A stretch of DNA of 64,000 nucleotides. Origin: Linyphia triangularis (lineage: Eukaryota > Arthropoda > Arachnida > Araneae > Linyphiidae). Below the pieces are notes generated by a model. It saw only the letters and a program-made list of their open reading frames with translations, was not told the DNA's origin and searched no databases. A program made the translations under genes and the position numbers. The stretch covers positions 12,841,796 through 12,905,795 of the forward strand of contig OZ021730.1 of the NCBI GenBank assembly GCA_963978545.1, given 5' to 3'. Below, piece after piece: positions 9,639 through 20,866 of this stretch; within the stretch, counting starts at the first letter, position 1; every line of letters begins with the position of its first letter.

Positions 9639-9883
9639 TGTTGATATAGTGAACTTGAATTGACTTGCTGTTTTGTTTTCATTATTATTATTCATATGTT
9701 TCATGGTTTTCTTTTTTGTGAGTGGCATCATGTTGATGCTGTTAGTTTTATTTCTGCACTGTAGCTTGTAGTTGTTCTATTTTCTTTTGAATTAAACCTT
9801 AAGTTTAAAGTAACATAAGTTCTATATATTATTCAGTGTATTTGCGTTTCTATTAACTTAACTACAAATTAAAATGTGTAGCA
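9639..9883 (+). repeat. Copia-1 5' LTR
   Basis: TGTTGATATAG...GTGTAGCA, 245 bp. It differs from the 3' copy only by T versus C in the TTTTTTTGTGAG stretch near 9715. Confidence 0.95.
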
Positions 9884-9897
9884 GGTTATGGGCCCAG
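9884..9897 (+). other. Copia-1 primer-binding site (initiator-tRNA type)
   Basis: GGTTATGGGCCCAG directly follows the LTR. This is the internal initiator-Met tRNA complement used by Copia-type elements with half-tRNA priming. Copia-2 has GGTTATGGGC at the same place. Confidence 0.8.
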
Positions 9898-10013
9898 ATT
9901 CGCATCCCATTGCACTAGAGTTAGAGTTCATGAAAGTTAGGCCTAACCAAACAGAAACCTGAATCGAAAGAGTGGTTTAAAATTTGTTTTGGTTGATTCA
10001 TTGAGAAGTAACT

Positions 10014-11378
10014 ATGGAACTTATCGTGACAGATAAACTTCTTGGATCGGAAAATTGGGTCCGATGGAAATGGATGGCAGAAGGTCTACTTATGGAAAAA
10101 GAAAATGCGTATGAGGTGTGTTCTGGTGAGATCATAAAACCGGAATCGGTTCCTGAAGATGCTACAGTGGATGTTAGAAATAAATACAACAGTGACCTAG
10201 CCAGTTTTAATAAAGGTAATAGAGCAGCGAGAGGAATTTTTTCAAGGACTCTAGATTCCAGAATATGCGATCTTGTATCGGTGTGTAAAACTGCCAGAGA
10301 AATTTGGTTGAAGCTGCATGAACTATTTGAACAGAAAAATACACAAGCTTAGTATGCCTGTCAGATGCAATTTTCATCTTTTGTGCGAGATCCAACAAAT
10401 ACAATGGCTATGCACTTAGCAAAATTAGATCGTTTAATTTATCGGATGTCTGATTTAGATATTAAGCCAAATGATTTTGTTATAATGAGCAAACTTTTGG
10501 AAACTTTATCTAATGACTTTGAGCCACTGAAAATGGCTTGGTGTGCAAGACCTGAAGAGCAACAAACACTAGTCGAATTGAAAAAACTGTTAATTGCTGA
10601 AGAGCAGCGACGAATGACACAATTTTCAAGAGAGACTGAATCAACTGCTCTACTTGCCAAATCTTATCCTAATAAAGTCCATAGTGGCACAGCAAGATAT
10701 GATAAACCTGTAAACAAGCAGGGGAAGCCATTTAAATGCTTCAGATGTGGAAAAAGGGGCCACATGAAAAAGGACTGTGTTGTTAAGAAAAGTAACGTGC
10801 AAGATAAAAAGTTTAAAGATGAAGAGGTTTTCATTACAGAATGCATAGAAACTAGTAGTGATGACACATGGGTCATTGACACAGGATCAACGCAGCATAT
10901 GACTAACCGAAATGATTGCTTTCAAAGTTTTACAAAATACGAGTGCCCAATAGAAGTAAGAGTTGGAAATAGTTCTTCAATGAAAGCATATGGTTATGGC
11001 AAAATATCTATGAAAATGTTAGTACATGGTTTCTGGAAAGACAGTGTAATAGAAAATGTACTATATACTCCAGATGTTTCGAGAAATTTATTTTCTGTCA
11101 GCCAAGCACTAGACCATGGGTCAAAGTTCAGCATGTCTAATGACAAATGTGAATTTATAAAGCCAAAAGGTGTTGTTGCTGTGGGAATACGTCAAGGTAA
11201 CTTATTTAGATTGCTATGTAAAGTTATTTTGCCTGAAGTAAACAATGTAACAAACATTGTCACAGTGTCTCCTTCTGAAGCTCAATTGAATGAATTGAAT
11301 TCTCTTCAACTATGGCACGAGAGACTTGGACATTTGAATAAACAGCATGTGAAAAAGTTTCTTCATTCTCAAGGTATA
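10014..11378 (+). pseudogene. Copia-1 gag, protease and start of integrase
   Basis: The ATG at 10014 starts a UBN2-type Copia gag (ENWVRWKWMAEGLL...). A TAG at 10350-10352 interrupts it inside EQKNTQA/YACQMQ. The same frame continues with LDRLIYRM, then the zinc knuckle CFRCGKRGHMKKDC (about 10738-10779), the protease site WVIDTGSTQHMT (about 10867), and the pre-integrase LWHERLGHLNKQH. The frame is lost near 11375-11381; the rest continues in another frame. Together with 11379-13921 it would form the usual roughly 1300-codon Copia polyprotein. Confidence 0.9.
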
Positions 11379-13921
11379 GTAGTGATAATGAGTTTTGTGA
11401 AGCATGCATATTAGGTAAACAACATAGGTTACTATTTAAAAATCGTCAACAACGTGCAAAAGATGTTGGTGAAGTTATCAATACTGATGTCTGTGGACCT
11501 ATGGAAGTAGAATCAATGGGTGGTTCTCATTATTACGTATGTTTTACTGATGATTATTCCAAATATAGAAAAGTGTATTTCCTTAGACATAAATCAGAAG
11601 TTACTAGTAAATTTGAAGAATTTTGTGTTTTCTTCAAAAATCAAACACAGAAGCCAATCAAGGCAGTTCTCAGTGATGGTGGATTAGAGTATAACAACAA
11701 AGATTTTAAGGGTTTGCTACAGAAAATGGGTGCTGAATTTCGTTACAGTACACCTTACACCCTCCAACAGAATGGATCTGCGGAACGGAATAACAGAACT
11801 CTTGTGGATTTAGCTCGATCAATCATGATTGCTAAAAATTTGCCAAAATCCTTATGGGCTGAAATTGTGAATGCTGTTGTGCATATATTGAATCGTGCTG
11901 GAACATCAGCAGTTGCAGGAAAGTCGCCTCATGAAGTTTTTTGTGGCAAAGTTCCAAGACTTGATCATCTCCGAATTATTGGCACAGAGTGTTTTGTTCA
12001 TACTCCTAAGCAGAAACAGAAAAAATGGGATCCAAAGGGTCGAAAAGGAATCTTAGTTGGATATTTAGATGATGTTGATGGTTATCGTGTATGGTTCAAA
12101 GGCACACGAAAAATAGAACGTACAAGAGAAGTAGTATTTTCTCCTGAATTGGTATCAACATCAGCTATTGTTGCACTTGAGCCAGAACAGCCCAACATAG
12201 ATGATACTTCTACCCCTGACTACACTGGAACTGAGTTTGACCCAGATGAAACTTCTGATGATATACAGTGCAATCGACAATTGAGAAACAGAAATGAATT
12301 GAAAGCCCCTGAACGCCTCATTGAATGCTGTATTTCAGAACAGTTAGAACCAGAACATTATAATCAAGCACTTAAATCAGAAAATGCAAATGAATGGCAA
12401 GAGGCTATGGATGAGGAGATAAAGTCCTTATCAGAAAACAATACCTGGTATTTGACAGACCTGCCAAAAGGAAGAAAAGCCATTGCAAATAGGTGGGTGT
12501 ACAAAGTTAAGAATCTTCCCAATGGGGACATTGATCGGTTTAAAGCTAGGCTTGTTGCAAAAGGCTTTTCCCAAAGAAAAGGAGTAGATTTCTCTGAAAC
12601 GTTCAGCCCAGTGGCACGATTTGAAACCATTCGTGCTTTGATAAGTGTTGCAGCAAATGAAAATTTAGACCTGGTACAGTTTGATGTCAAAACGGCCTTT
12701 TTGTATGGGACGCTGGAAGAAGAAATCTACATGAATCAGCCTAAAGGGTATGATGACAACTCGGGTCGAGTGTGTCGACTGGTCAAAAGTCTTTACGGGT
12801 TAAAACAGTCGCCTAGATGTTGGAATAAACGATTCAAAGAATTTCTAGAAAAGTATGGTTTGAAGGAGAGTGATGCTGATCCATGTTTGTTTTATTGCAA
12901 TGATAAACAAAAGAAATTGTTACTAGCATTACATGTTGATGATGGACTTGTTGCCACAACACCACTGCTTAAGAATCATTTTCTTGAAGAATTGCAGCGT
13001 GAATTCAAAGTAACTTATAAGGATGCTGACTATTATCTTGGTGTGGAAATTAAGAAATTGAAAAGTGGGGATATTACTATCAGTCAACGGAATTATGCTG
13101 ATAAAATTTTGGAAAGGTTCAACATGAAGGATGCTAATCCTGTTTCTACTCCTATCGAAAAGGACCATCTCTCAGAGGAAGATACTGCAGGAATTGACTC
13201 TGAAAAGATTCCTTACAGACAAGCTGTTGGTAGCCTGATGTACATGGCTATTGCTACTCGTCCAGATATTGCCTTTGCTGTGTCATACTGCTCACAGTTC
13301 TTGGATAAAGCTGAACACAAACATTGGTCAATGGTAAAAAGAGTGCTCAAATACATCAAAGGAACACTTAATTTTGTATTAGTATTCAAGTCTGGTTTTC
13401 AACCTGGTGTGTTGGAAGCATACAGTGATGCAGATTATGCCAGTGATATAACAACCAGAAAGTCAGTTTCTGGTATTGTATTTAAATACAGTGGTGGAGC
13501 CATTGGTTGGGCAAGTCGTCGACAACAGTGTGTGTCTTTAAGTACCACAGAAGCTGAATATGTAGCAGCAAGTGAGGCAGCTAAAGAAATAGTTTGGCTG
13601 AAACGCCTTTTCGAGGACATTGCTCCACTAACATCAGTTCCCATTCTCCAAGTTGATAATGCAAGTGCTGTTCGTTTGGCTGGCAACCCAGAATTTCATC
13701 AACGAACCAAACATATTCACATCAGATACCATTTTGTGAGAGAAAAGTATTTGAATGGTGAAATTCGAGTCCAACACATTGACGGGGACCATCAACTTGC
13801 AGATATACTGACTAAAGCATTACCCAAGAAACGCTTTGAGATGTTAAGAATTATTCTTGGCATGGTACCAATGACAATTGCAAGTTCAAGGGGAAGTGTT
13901 GATATAGTGAACTTGAATTGA
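11379..13921 (+). pseudogene. Copia-1 integrase, reverse transcriptase and RNase H
   Basis: After the frameshift the frame opens with SDNEFCEACILGKQHR, completing the H-H-C-C finger. The integrase core shows DVCGPME, VLSDGGLEYNN and QQNGSAERNNRTL. RT (RVT_2) shows FSETFSPVARFETIR, QFDVKTAFLYG and the catalytic LHVDDGL. RNase H shows YSDADYASD, STTEAEYVAA, VDNASAVRLA and RTKHIHIRYHFVRE. The stop at 13919-13921 lies 25 bp inside the 3' LTR. This 806-codon stretch is itself undamaged. Confidence 0.93.
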
Positions 13922-14141
13922 CTTGCTGTTTTGTTTTCATTATTATTATTCATATGTTTCATGGTTTTCTTTCTTGTGAGTGGCATCATGTTGATGCTGT
14001 TAGTTTTATTTCTGCACTGTAGCTTGTAGTTGTTCTATTTTCTTTTGAATTAAACCTTAAGTTTAAAGTAACATAAGTTCTATATATTATTCAGTGTATT
14101 TGCGTTTCTATTAACTTAACTACAAATTAAAATGTGTAGCA
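13897..14141 (+). repeat. Copia-1 3' LTR
   Basis: 245 bp, one mismatch to the 5' LTR, preceded by the purine tract CAAGGGGAAG. The pol stop codon lies inside its first 25 bases. Confidence 0.95.
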
Positions 14142-16564
14142 AAGATCTTTTGATTGAAGTGTATGTGAGAGAATTGTTAAAATTAATCATATCTGTGCAA
14201 ACCAAAGAACAACCATCTATCACTTATTTATATGATAAACTTGAATCGTATATGAGAGCACTTGAAACATTAGGTGTTACTACTGATAAATGTGCCTCAA
14301 TACTTTATCCAATGGTAGAGTCTTGTTTTCCACAAGATTTTTTAAAAGCTTGGAATCGAAGTGCAACCTCTCATTCTAAAACTGAAGCTAAAGAAAGATT
14401 AGACGATTTGATGAATTTTTTAAAAAGAGAGGTTGAAGGAGAAGAACGAATCACACTGGCTATGGCTGGATTCGGATTAACAAAGGATCAAGAAGTAAAG
14501 TACAGTAAAAGGAGAGTTTGTGAAAATGCAAATAAGATACCAACCGCGTCATCTTTGCTGACAACAGATGACAGAAGGTTACTTTGTGTATTTTGTGGAA
14601 AGTCTCACAAAAGTCATGAATGTAGGAATGCTCCTAACATGCCATATGATGAAAAGAGGGCTATTTTAATTAAGAAGAACTTGTGTTTCAAATGTTTACG
14701 TTCAAATCACCATGCCCGTTCATGTATGATGGTTCACATCAAATGTTCGAAATGCGGTCGAGGACATAATACAGTTATGTGTTATGGAAAGCGGGACAAT
14801 TCCAATGTTACTAAAGGAGCATCCAATGAGGAAACAAGTAGCCCAGTCTCTGACAATAATAGTAGTGTTTTATCAAACCAAACGGGTGAAATGGATGTTG
14901 TTCTTCAAACTCTGAACTTACGAATAGGCAACAGTAATAAAGAAATAGTAATAAGAGCAATGATTGATACTGGATCCCAGCGATCATATGCTACGCAAGA
15001 GATAATTGAAGCATTGAATATTGAGCCAACTAAAGAAGTTAAAATTGTTCATACGCTCTTTGGTGGTAAGCAAACTGAAGAAGAAACTCATAAAGGATAT
15101 CTATTGAGCTTAAGCAATTTAGAAAATACGTTCAAGTGTCGAATTGAAGTATTAGACCAGAGGAAGATTTGTAATGAAATAGCACGAGTACCATTTGGAG
15201 ATTGGATTACTGAAATGGAACATCTGAATATTTATATCTCTGATAGAGAAGATAAACGTATATGCACAGACAGCAAGATTCACTTGTTAATTGGAGCAGA
15301 TGTAGCCGGAAAATTGTTAACAGGTAAACTACATCATTGTAAATCTGGACCTGTTGCTATTCATACGAAATTAGGATGGACTCTGATGGGAAAGATTCCT
15401 CGAGCTCAAGCTAGAAGCGAGAACAGTGTGTTTTCTGTAACTTCGCTTCTCACTCACAATTTAGAAAGTATATGGAAATTAGATCTTATAGGTATTTCAG
15501 AGTCTCCAATCGACAAAAGCGAAGAATTATTAAGAGAAGAAACTGTTGCTCACTTTCAACGAACTGTGAGAAGAGACTTTGATGGAAGATATGAAGTTGC
15601 GTTGCCCTGGATACATGAAAAAGACAATCTGGCAAACAACAGAGACGTGGCAGAGAAAAGACTTTGCATAACGAAGAAGAAACTTGAAAATTCTGGGCAC
15701 TCAAATGAGTATGGAGCTATTTTTCAAGATTGGTTGTCAAATGATATTATAGAGCGAGCACCCGAAGTTTCGAGTAAGGGAGTTTATTACCTTCCACACA
15801 GAGCTGTCATAAAAGAGAACAGTAAGAGCACTAAGATACGACCTATATTTAATGCATCGGCAAAAAAGAAAGGGATGTTATCACTCAACGATTGTTTGGA
15901 GAAAGGCCCGAATATGGTGGCAACTATTCCATCCTTGTTGATCAAATTCAGATTAAAAGCCGTAGCAGTAACATCGGACATAGAGAAAGCATTCCTCCAG
16001 ATTGGTGTTCGTGAAACTGATCGAGATTTCTTACGATTTCTTTGGTATGATGAAGAACAGAATATAATAGAATATAGGCATAAGAGGGTTGTATTTGGAG
16101 TGACATCAAGTCCATTTCTTTTGAATGTGACATTGAATCATCATTTAGAAAACTCAACTGAAGAACTTCAAGAAACTGCACAGCACTTGAAATCATCTTT
16201 CTATGTAGACAATTGTATTGCTAGCTTCGATAACGTGGAAAAAATGGAGAAATTTGTCTTGGAATCTCGCGTTCTTTTATCAAGTGCTCAATTTAATTTA
16301 AGAGATTGGACTAGTAACGCACACTCCAGAGTTCTAGATCAAACAGACGTAGAAACAACTAACCTACTTGGACTGGTTTGGAACATCAATGACGATACTT
16401 TATCTTGTGCAGTTAAAGATTTTGATTGTGATGGAGTTCTGACTAAACGGAAAGTACTATCCATATCTAGCAGCATATTTGATCCTATTGGTTATACAAG
16501 TCCTGTGATGCTTATATGTAAAATAATTTTACAAAAAACGTGGACACTGAGACTATCTTGGGAT
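14142..16564 (+). CDS. BEL-1 gag end, zinc knuckles, protease and reverse transcriptase
   Basis: This resumes the BEL-1 frame after the AAGAT duplication. The DUF1759 end reads YVRELLKLI...LETLGVTTDKC. Three CCHC-like knuckles follow: CVFCGKSHKSHEC, CFKCLRSNHHARSC and CSKCGRGHNTVMC (about 14584-14782). The retropepsin site is AMIDTGSQRSY (about 14958). RT follows with IRPIFNASAKKKG, SDIEKAFLQIG and the active-site box FYVDNC at 16199-16216. The second Asp of the usual YxDD is Asn here and also in BEL-2. The segment ends at LRLSWD where hAT-a is inserted. It has no internal stop. Confidence 0.92.
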
Positions 16565-17397
16565 TAGGGATGGAACGGATATCCGGCAAATATCCGATAT
16601 CCGGCATATCCGGCTGATTTTTCAATATCCGAAACCCCGTCGGATATCCGATTTGAAATACCGGACATCCGAAAATTTCATTCGGATATCCGGCTGTATA
16701 TCCGACCACCAGGTATCCACAAGAAATAATTTTTTGAAAAAAATAATGATCTTTTTCGGACAAAAGGAACACCGCATCTACACTTTTTTTTTCTAATTTT
16801 TTTTCTTAGACATAAATTGCAGTCAAATTAGAAAACGAAAACAGAAAGAGGCGCCGTATTATTGACGCCGAGTTGATAAGCATGAACCATTCCTCCAATC
16901 TTTTTCCATACACATCCTTCATACGTGTTTTGCAATATGTTCTTTTCATTCCAAGTTTATGATCTGATTAATTCCAGATGTTATATTTGAATGCTTCTCC
17001 GTAAAACTCGAACCGAAATACTAATAAATAGTACTTTTTTTCCATAACATAAGTGACTTAAGAGTTTTAGTTATTCTCATTTCCTCCTTTTTTTCTGACA
17101 TTTGCTAGCGAGTAAAAAGCAATAAATAGCCAATGCGCAATCTTCAATGCTTTTTTTTTTTTCTATCGACAATAATTCCCTACCCCTTTATGCTGTGAAT
17201 GGTATGGTCTAATTTCTGATTTTTCATTGGCAGAAGTTGAAAGCTGGTATATTTTTTCTGACGTAAAATGAAGTATTGTAATTTGTAATTTTTAGGTCTT
17301 TAAAGCAGCGCCACAATGTGGAATTATATTTAGCTCTCTAGAATGCCTTGAATTTTAGTTTTCTCCAATTACAATCCAATTTATAATTTTTAATAAT

Positions 17398-17750
17398 GGC
17401 TCATTTAAAATCACCCATTTGGAAGTATTTTTAAATTAATGGGAAATGACGAAAGCAAAGCCCTATGTGTTACTTGCTCCACAGAATCGTTTAAAAAATG
17501 TGCGCGGCAAAAGCCCAAAATCCTTTTCCACTAAACCCTTATGGAACCATTTAATGAGTGTGCATAAGGAAATTCACCGAAGCTTTAAAGACTCACTAAA
17601 TGCATCAAATATTGATTAACAAGAAAAAACAATTCATCAAAACAAGAAATGCACGCAGACAACATTGGAATCGAAATTATTTGTACCAAAATTGTGGAGT
17701 TCAGATGATCCTAAAGCAAAAGCCTTAACCACAAAAATATGTAAGTACTA
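17398..17750 (+). pseudogene. zf-BED remnant in hAT-a
   Basis: The text resembles the BED finger of ZBED-type hAT transposases: SPIWKYF, then CVTCSTESFKK, then a degraded KSFSTKP..NHLMSVHKE, then KCTQTTLE..LFVPKLW. Frame breaks occur at the TTTTTAAATTAATGGG region, near 17525-17545, and at TGATTAACAAG. Copy hAT-b holds the same segment in better shape (about 19900-20254). A GTAAGTAC after ACCACAAAAATAT (about 17740) looks like a splice donor. Confidence 0.7.
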
Positions 17751-18102
17751 ATATTGTTTGTTTATATTAAATATATATTTTAAATATGGTATAACATAAT
17801 GTTGATGAATTTTGGGTTCGAAATTTTTTAAGTTTATATTTAAAGACGGAATATTCCGTTAGATCCAATTTAAGTTTTCTACGAGATTTCTTTAAATCCG
17901 TAATGTTTTAGGTGCATTACAAAAAAAATAGACTTCAATTTCATTAAATATTTAAAATAAATCTTTTGTTATCAACAAATGCCTCCGGTATAATTTTGTA
18001 ATCAGTTATCAATTATAAACAATGCATGAAGTAAATTGAAAGTAGCTATATTTTGCACTTCAACATTGTAAAAAAAAAAATAATATAATTTTAGGTGAGT
18101 TA

Positions 18103-18315
18103 ATGGCTCTTGATGCTGAACCATTCTCCATTGTGAATAGAGAAGGCTTTGGTCAGTTATTAAAATACCTAGCTCCTCGTTATCCGCTTCCAAATAGAAA
18201 TTATTTTCGTGATAAAGCCATGCCAGAACTATATGAAAAACTAAAAGTATCAATATTACAAGATATAAAATCAGCAACAAAGATCTCTTTCACTCATCAA
18301 CTAAAGTTTAAATAA
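18103..18315 (+). pseudogene. hAT transposase N-terminal fragment in hAT-a
   Basis: Seventy codons beginning MALDAEPFSIVNREGFGQLL and continuing LAPRYPLPNRNYFRD. This is the conserved PFS.V...GF..L...L.P.Y..P.R block found after the BED finger in ZBED/hAT transposases. The preceding TTTTAG at 18089-18094 could be a splice acceptor. The frame ends in TAA after HQLKFK; the catalytic region is missing. The segment is deleted in hAT-b. Confidence 0.75.
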
Positions 18316-18329
18316 AAAAAATTAACTCA

Positions 18330-18438
18330 CCCTAATAGCACACATCCTCCCAGGGAGGTCCCTAGGAAGTCACCGGTCATCCCCGGGACTACGAATGACT
18401 TCCCAGGGACCTCCTTGGGAGGATGTGTGCTATTAGGG
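18330..18438. mobile_element. 109-bp fold-back insertion with CA target duplication
   Basis: The element starts CCCTAATAGCACACATCCTC and ends with its inverted copy. The arms are about 43 bp with two mismatches, almost meeting in the middle. CA is present on both sides (18328-18329, 18439-18440). The sister copy hAT-b has the uninterrupted site AACTCAGTGGCGCG near 20405, so the limits of the insertion are exact. Superfamily unknown. Confidence 0.85.
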
Positions 18439-18440
18439 CA

Positions 18441-18692
18441 GTGGCGCGACAGCCCGTGTGGACTAAGGCCTGCTGGGCCCAGCTCAGCTTTCTCGACTGT
18501 GGCATTTGTGTGTCACATAGCAGATGTTTCAGTCAGATGGTCATTCTGACGCCGAACCCCAGTGTTTAGTTCCCAAGCATGCATGGTCCTCCTCAGTATA
18601 TTTCTTTCAGGTATAATCAGCTAAGTCAACCTTGCCCAGTCCACGAATCAAACCATGGACCTGTGGCATGCAGTGCGGTGCGCTAACCACTA
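18441..18692 (-). mobile_element. tRNA-type SINE inside hAT-a
   Basis: On the minus strand it starts TAGTGGTTAGCGCACCGCA (A-box-like). GGTTTGATTCGTGG (B-box-like) lies about 38 bases on. The body ends GGGCTGTCGCGCCACTG. An equivalent copy sits at 20407-20660 in hAT-b, so this SINE was present in their common ancestor. The 5'-most tRNA bases appear to be missing. Confidence 0.7.
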
Positions 18693-18899
18693 ATTATAAT
18701 TTACTTAATACTTCATATCATGACCATTTTTTTCGTATAGCATATCGTATAACTATCGTTTTTAGTATAAAGACCGAATATCCGGCCGGATATCCGGCGA
18801 AATCCGTTTCGGATATCCGTATCCGGTAGACATGGTACCCCGGATATCCGAAATCCGGTATCCGGCAAAACTCACATCCGTTCCATCCCTACTTGGGAT

Positions 18900-18995
18900 A
18901 CTGAGTTACCTGAAGATATTTCAAAGGACTTTAGAAAATGGCTGAAGACTTTATCAAAGCTACAAGAAATAAGAGTTCCAAGATGTCTTCTAAAT
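18900..18995 (+). CDS. BEL-1 pol, 32-codon island between the two hAT insertions
   Basis: TELPEDISKDFRKWLKTLSK continues the BEL-1 frame after the CTTGGGAT repeat and runs to PRCLLN, where hAT-b inserts. It is the linker between RT and RNase H (Pao peptidase-A17 style region). No stop. Confidence 0.85.
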
Positions 18996-19899
18996 TAGGG
19001 ATGGAACGGATATCCGGCAAATATCCGATATCCGGCATATCCGGCTGATTTTTCAATATCCGACACCTCGTCGGATATCCGATTTGAAATACCGGACATC
19101 CGATAATTTCATTCGAATATCCGGCTATATATCCGGCCACCAGGTATCCACAAGAAATAATTTTTTGCCAAAAATAATGATCTTTTTCGTACAAAGGGGA
19201 CACCGCATCCTTCACTTTTTTTTTTTTTTTTCCTGGACATAAATTGCAGTCAAGTTAGAAAACGAAAAAGTTCCTTCGTGAGCACTATGCTTTCGCATAT
19301 CCCTAACTTCAGAGATGAGCTAGAAGATGCAGGTGCATTTAGTTTAAATTCACAAAAAAAGGCGCCGTATTATTGGCGCCGAGTTGATAAGCATAAACCA
19401 TTCCCCCAATCTCTCCTACAGATCCTTCATACGTGTTTTGCAATATGTTCTTTTCATTCCAAGTTTATGATCTGATTAATTCCAGATGTTATATTTGAAT
19501 GCTTCTCCGTAAAACACGAACCGAAATACTAATAAATAGTACTTTTTTCCATAACATAAGTTACTTGTTAAAAGAGTTTTAGTTATTCACACTTCCTCCT
19601 TTTTTTCTGACATTTGCTAGCGAGTAAAAAGCAATAAATAGCCAATGCGCACTCCTCAATGCTTTTTTTTTTGTTCTATCGACGATAATACCCTACCCCT
19701 TTATGTTGTGAATGGTATGGTCTAATTTCTGATTTTACATTGGCAGAAGTTGAAAGCTGGTATATTTTTTCTGAAGTAAAATGAAGTATTTTAATTTTTA
19801 GGTCTTTAACGCAGCGCCACAATGTGGAATTATATTTAGCTCTCTAGAATGTCTTGAATCATAGTTTTCTCCAATTACAATCCAATTTATAATTTTTAA

Positions 19900-20254
19900 T
19901 AATGACTAATTTAAAATCACCCATTTGGAAGTATTTTAAAATTAATGGAAATGACGAAAGCAAAGCCCTATGTGTTACTTGCTCCACAGAATCGTTTAAA
20001 AAATATATTGTGCGCGGCAAAATCCCAAAATCCTTTTCCACAAAACCCTTATGAAACCATTTAATGAGTGTGCATAAGGAAATTCGCCGAAGCTTAAAAG
20101 ACTCACTAAATGCATCAAATATTGATGAACAAGATAAAACAATTAATCAAAACAAGAAATGCACGCAGACAACATTGGAATCAACATTATTTGTACCAAA
20201 ATTGTGGAGTTTATATGATCCTAAAGCAAAAGCCTTAACCACAAAAATATGTAA
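19900..20254 (+). pseudogene. zf-BED remnant in hAT-b
   Basis: One frame gives SPIWKYFKINGNDESKALCV, then TCSTESFKK and VRGKIPKSFSTKP. A single break follows, then NHLMSVHKEIRRSLKDSL and TLFVPKLWSLYDPKAKALTT. The spaced C-x2-C and H-x4-H residues are those of a BED finger. It ends at a GTAAGTAC donor-like site. No transposase core follows. Confidence 0.78.
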
Positions 20255-20406
20255 GTACTAATTTTGTTTGTTTATATTAAATATATATTTTAAATACGGT
20301 ATAACATAATATTGATGAATTTTGGGTTCGACATTTTTTAGGTTTATATCATACATCACTAAAACATCGTTTCATCAACTGAAGTTTAAATAAAAAAAAA
20401 TTAACT

Positions 20407-20660
20407 CAGTGGCGCGACAGCTCGTGTGGACCAAGGCCTGCTGGGCCCAGCTCAGCTTTCCTGACTGTGGCATTTGTGTGTCACATAGCAGATGTTCCGG
20501 TCAGATGGTCATTCTGACGCCGAACCCCAGTGTTTAGTTCCCAAGCATGCATGGTCCTCCTCAGTTTATTTCTTTCAGGTATAAACAGCTAAATCAACCT
20601 TGCCCAGTCCACGAATCAAACCATGGACCTGTGGCATGCAGTGCGGTGCGCTAACCACTA
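20407..20660 (-). mobile_element. tRNA-type SINE inside hAT-b
   Basis: Same SINE as in hAT-a at the same place, with a few substitutions. It demonstrates vertical carriage of a SINE by a transposing hAT element. Confidence 0.7.
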
Positions 20661-20866
20661 ATTATAATTTACTTGATACTTCATATCATGACCATTTTTT
20701 TGTATAGCATATCGTATAACTATCGTTTTGAGTATATAAACCGAATATCCGGCCGGATATCCGGTAAAATCCGTTTCGGATATCCGTATCCGGTAGAGAT
20801 GGTACCCCGGATATCCGAAATCCGGTATCCGGCAAAACTCACATCCGTTCCATCCCTATTCTAAAT

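Larger units (their letters stand above)
9639..14141 (+). mobile_element. Copia-1, Ty1/Copia element inserted in BEL-1 gag
   Basis: It is 4503 bp with 245-bp LTRs at 9639-9883 and 13897-14141 that differ at one base. AAGAT is duplicated at 9634-9638 and 14142-14146. Order: LTR, GGTTATGGGCCCAG primer site, gag, protease, integrase, RT, RNase H, polypurine tract CAAGGGGAAG, LTR. The insertion is young, yet the coding region has one stop and one frameshift. Confidence 0.95.
16565..18891. mobile_element. hAT-a, non-autonomous ZBED-type hAT element in BEL-1 pol
   Basis: It is 2327 bp with perfect terminal TAGGGATGGAACGGATATCC and GGATATCC-rich / TTCCATCCCTA ends. It is flanked by the 8-bp duplication CTTGGGAT (16557-16564, 18892-18899), diagnostic of the hAT superfamily. 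Subterminal regions are packed with GGATATCCG words in both arms. Inside are a broken zf-BED exon, a 70-codon hAT N-terminal remnant, a 109-bp fold-back insertion and a tRNA-type SINE. No catalytic domain is left, so it must have moved with a transposase from elsewhere. Confidence 0.92.
18996..20858. mobile_element. hAT-b, shorter relative of hAT-a
   Basis: It is 1863 bp with the same termini TAGGGATGGAACGG / CCGTTCCATCCCTA. The 8-bp duplication is TTCTAAAT (18988-18995, 20859-20866). It shares with hAT-a the ATATCCGG-rich ends, the zf-BED remnant and the SINE. It lacks the transposase N-terminal block and the 109-bp fold-back. It lies 104 bp downstream of hAT-a in the same orientation. Confidence 0.92.

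Noticed and set aside
12364..12690. 108-codon minus-strand ORF over Copia-1 RT
   Set aside because: Antisense shadow of a strongly coding frame.
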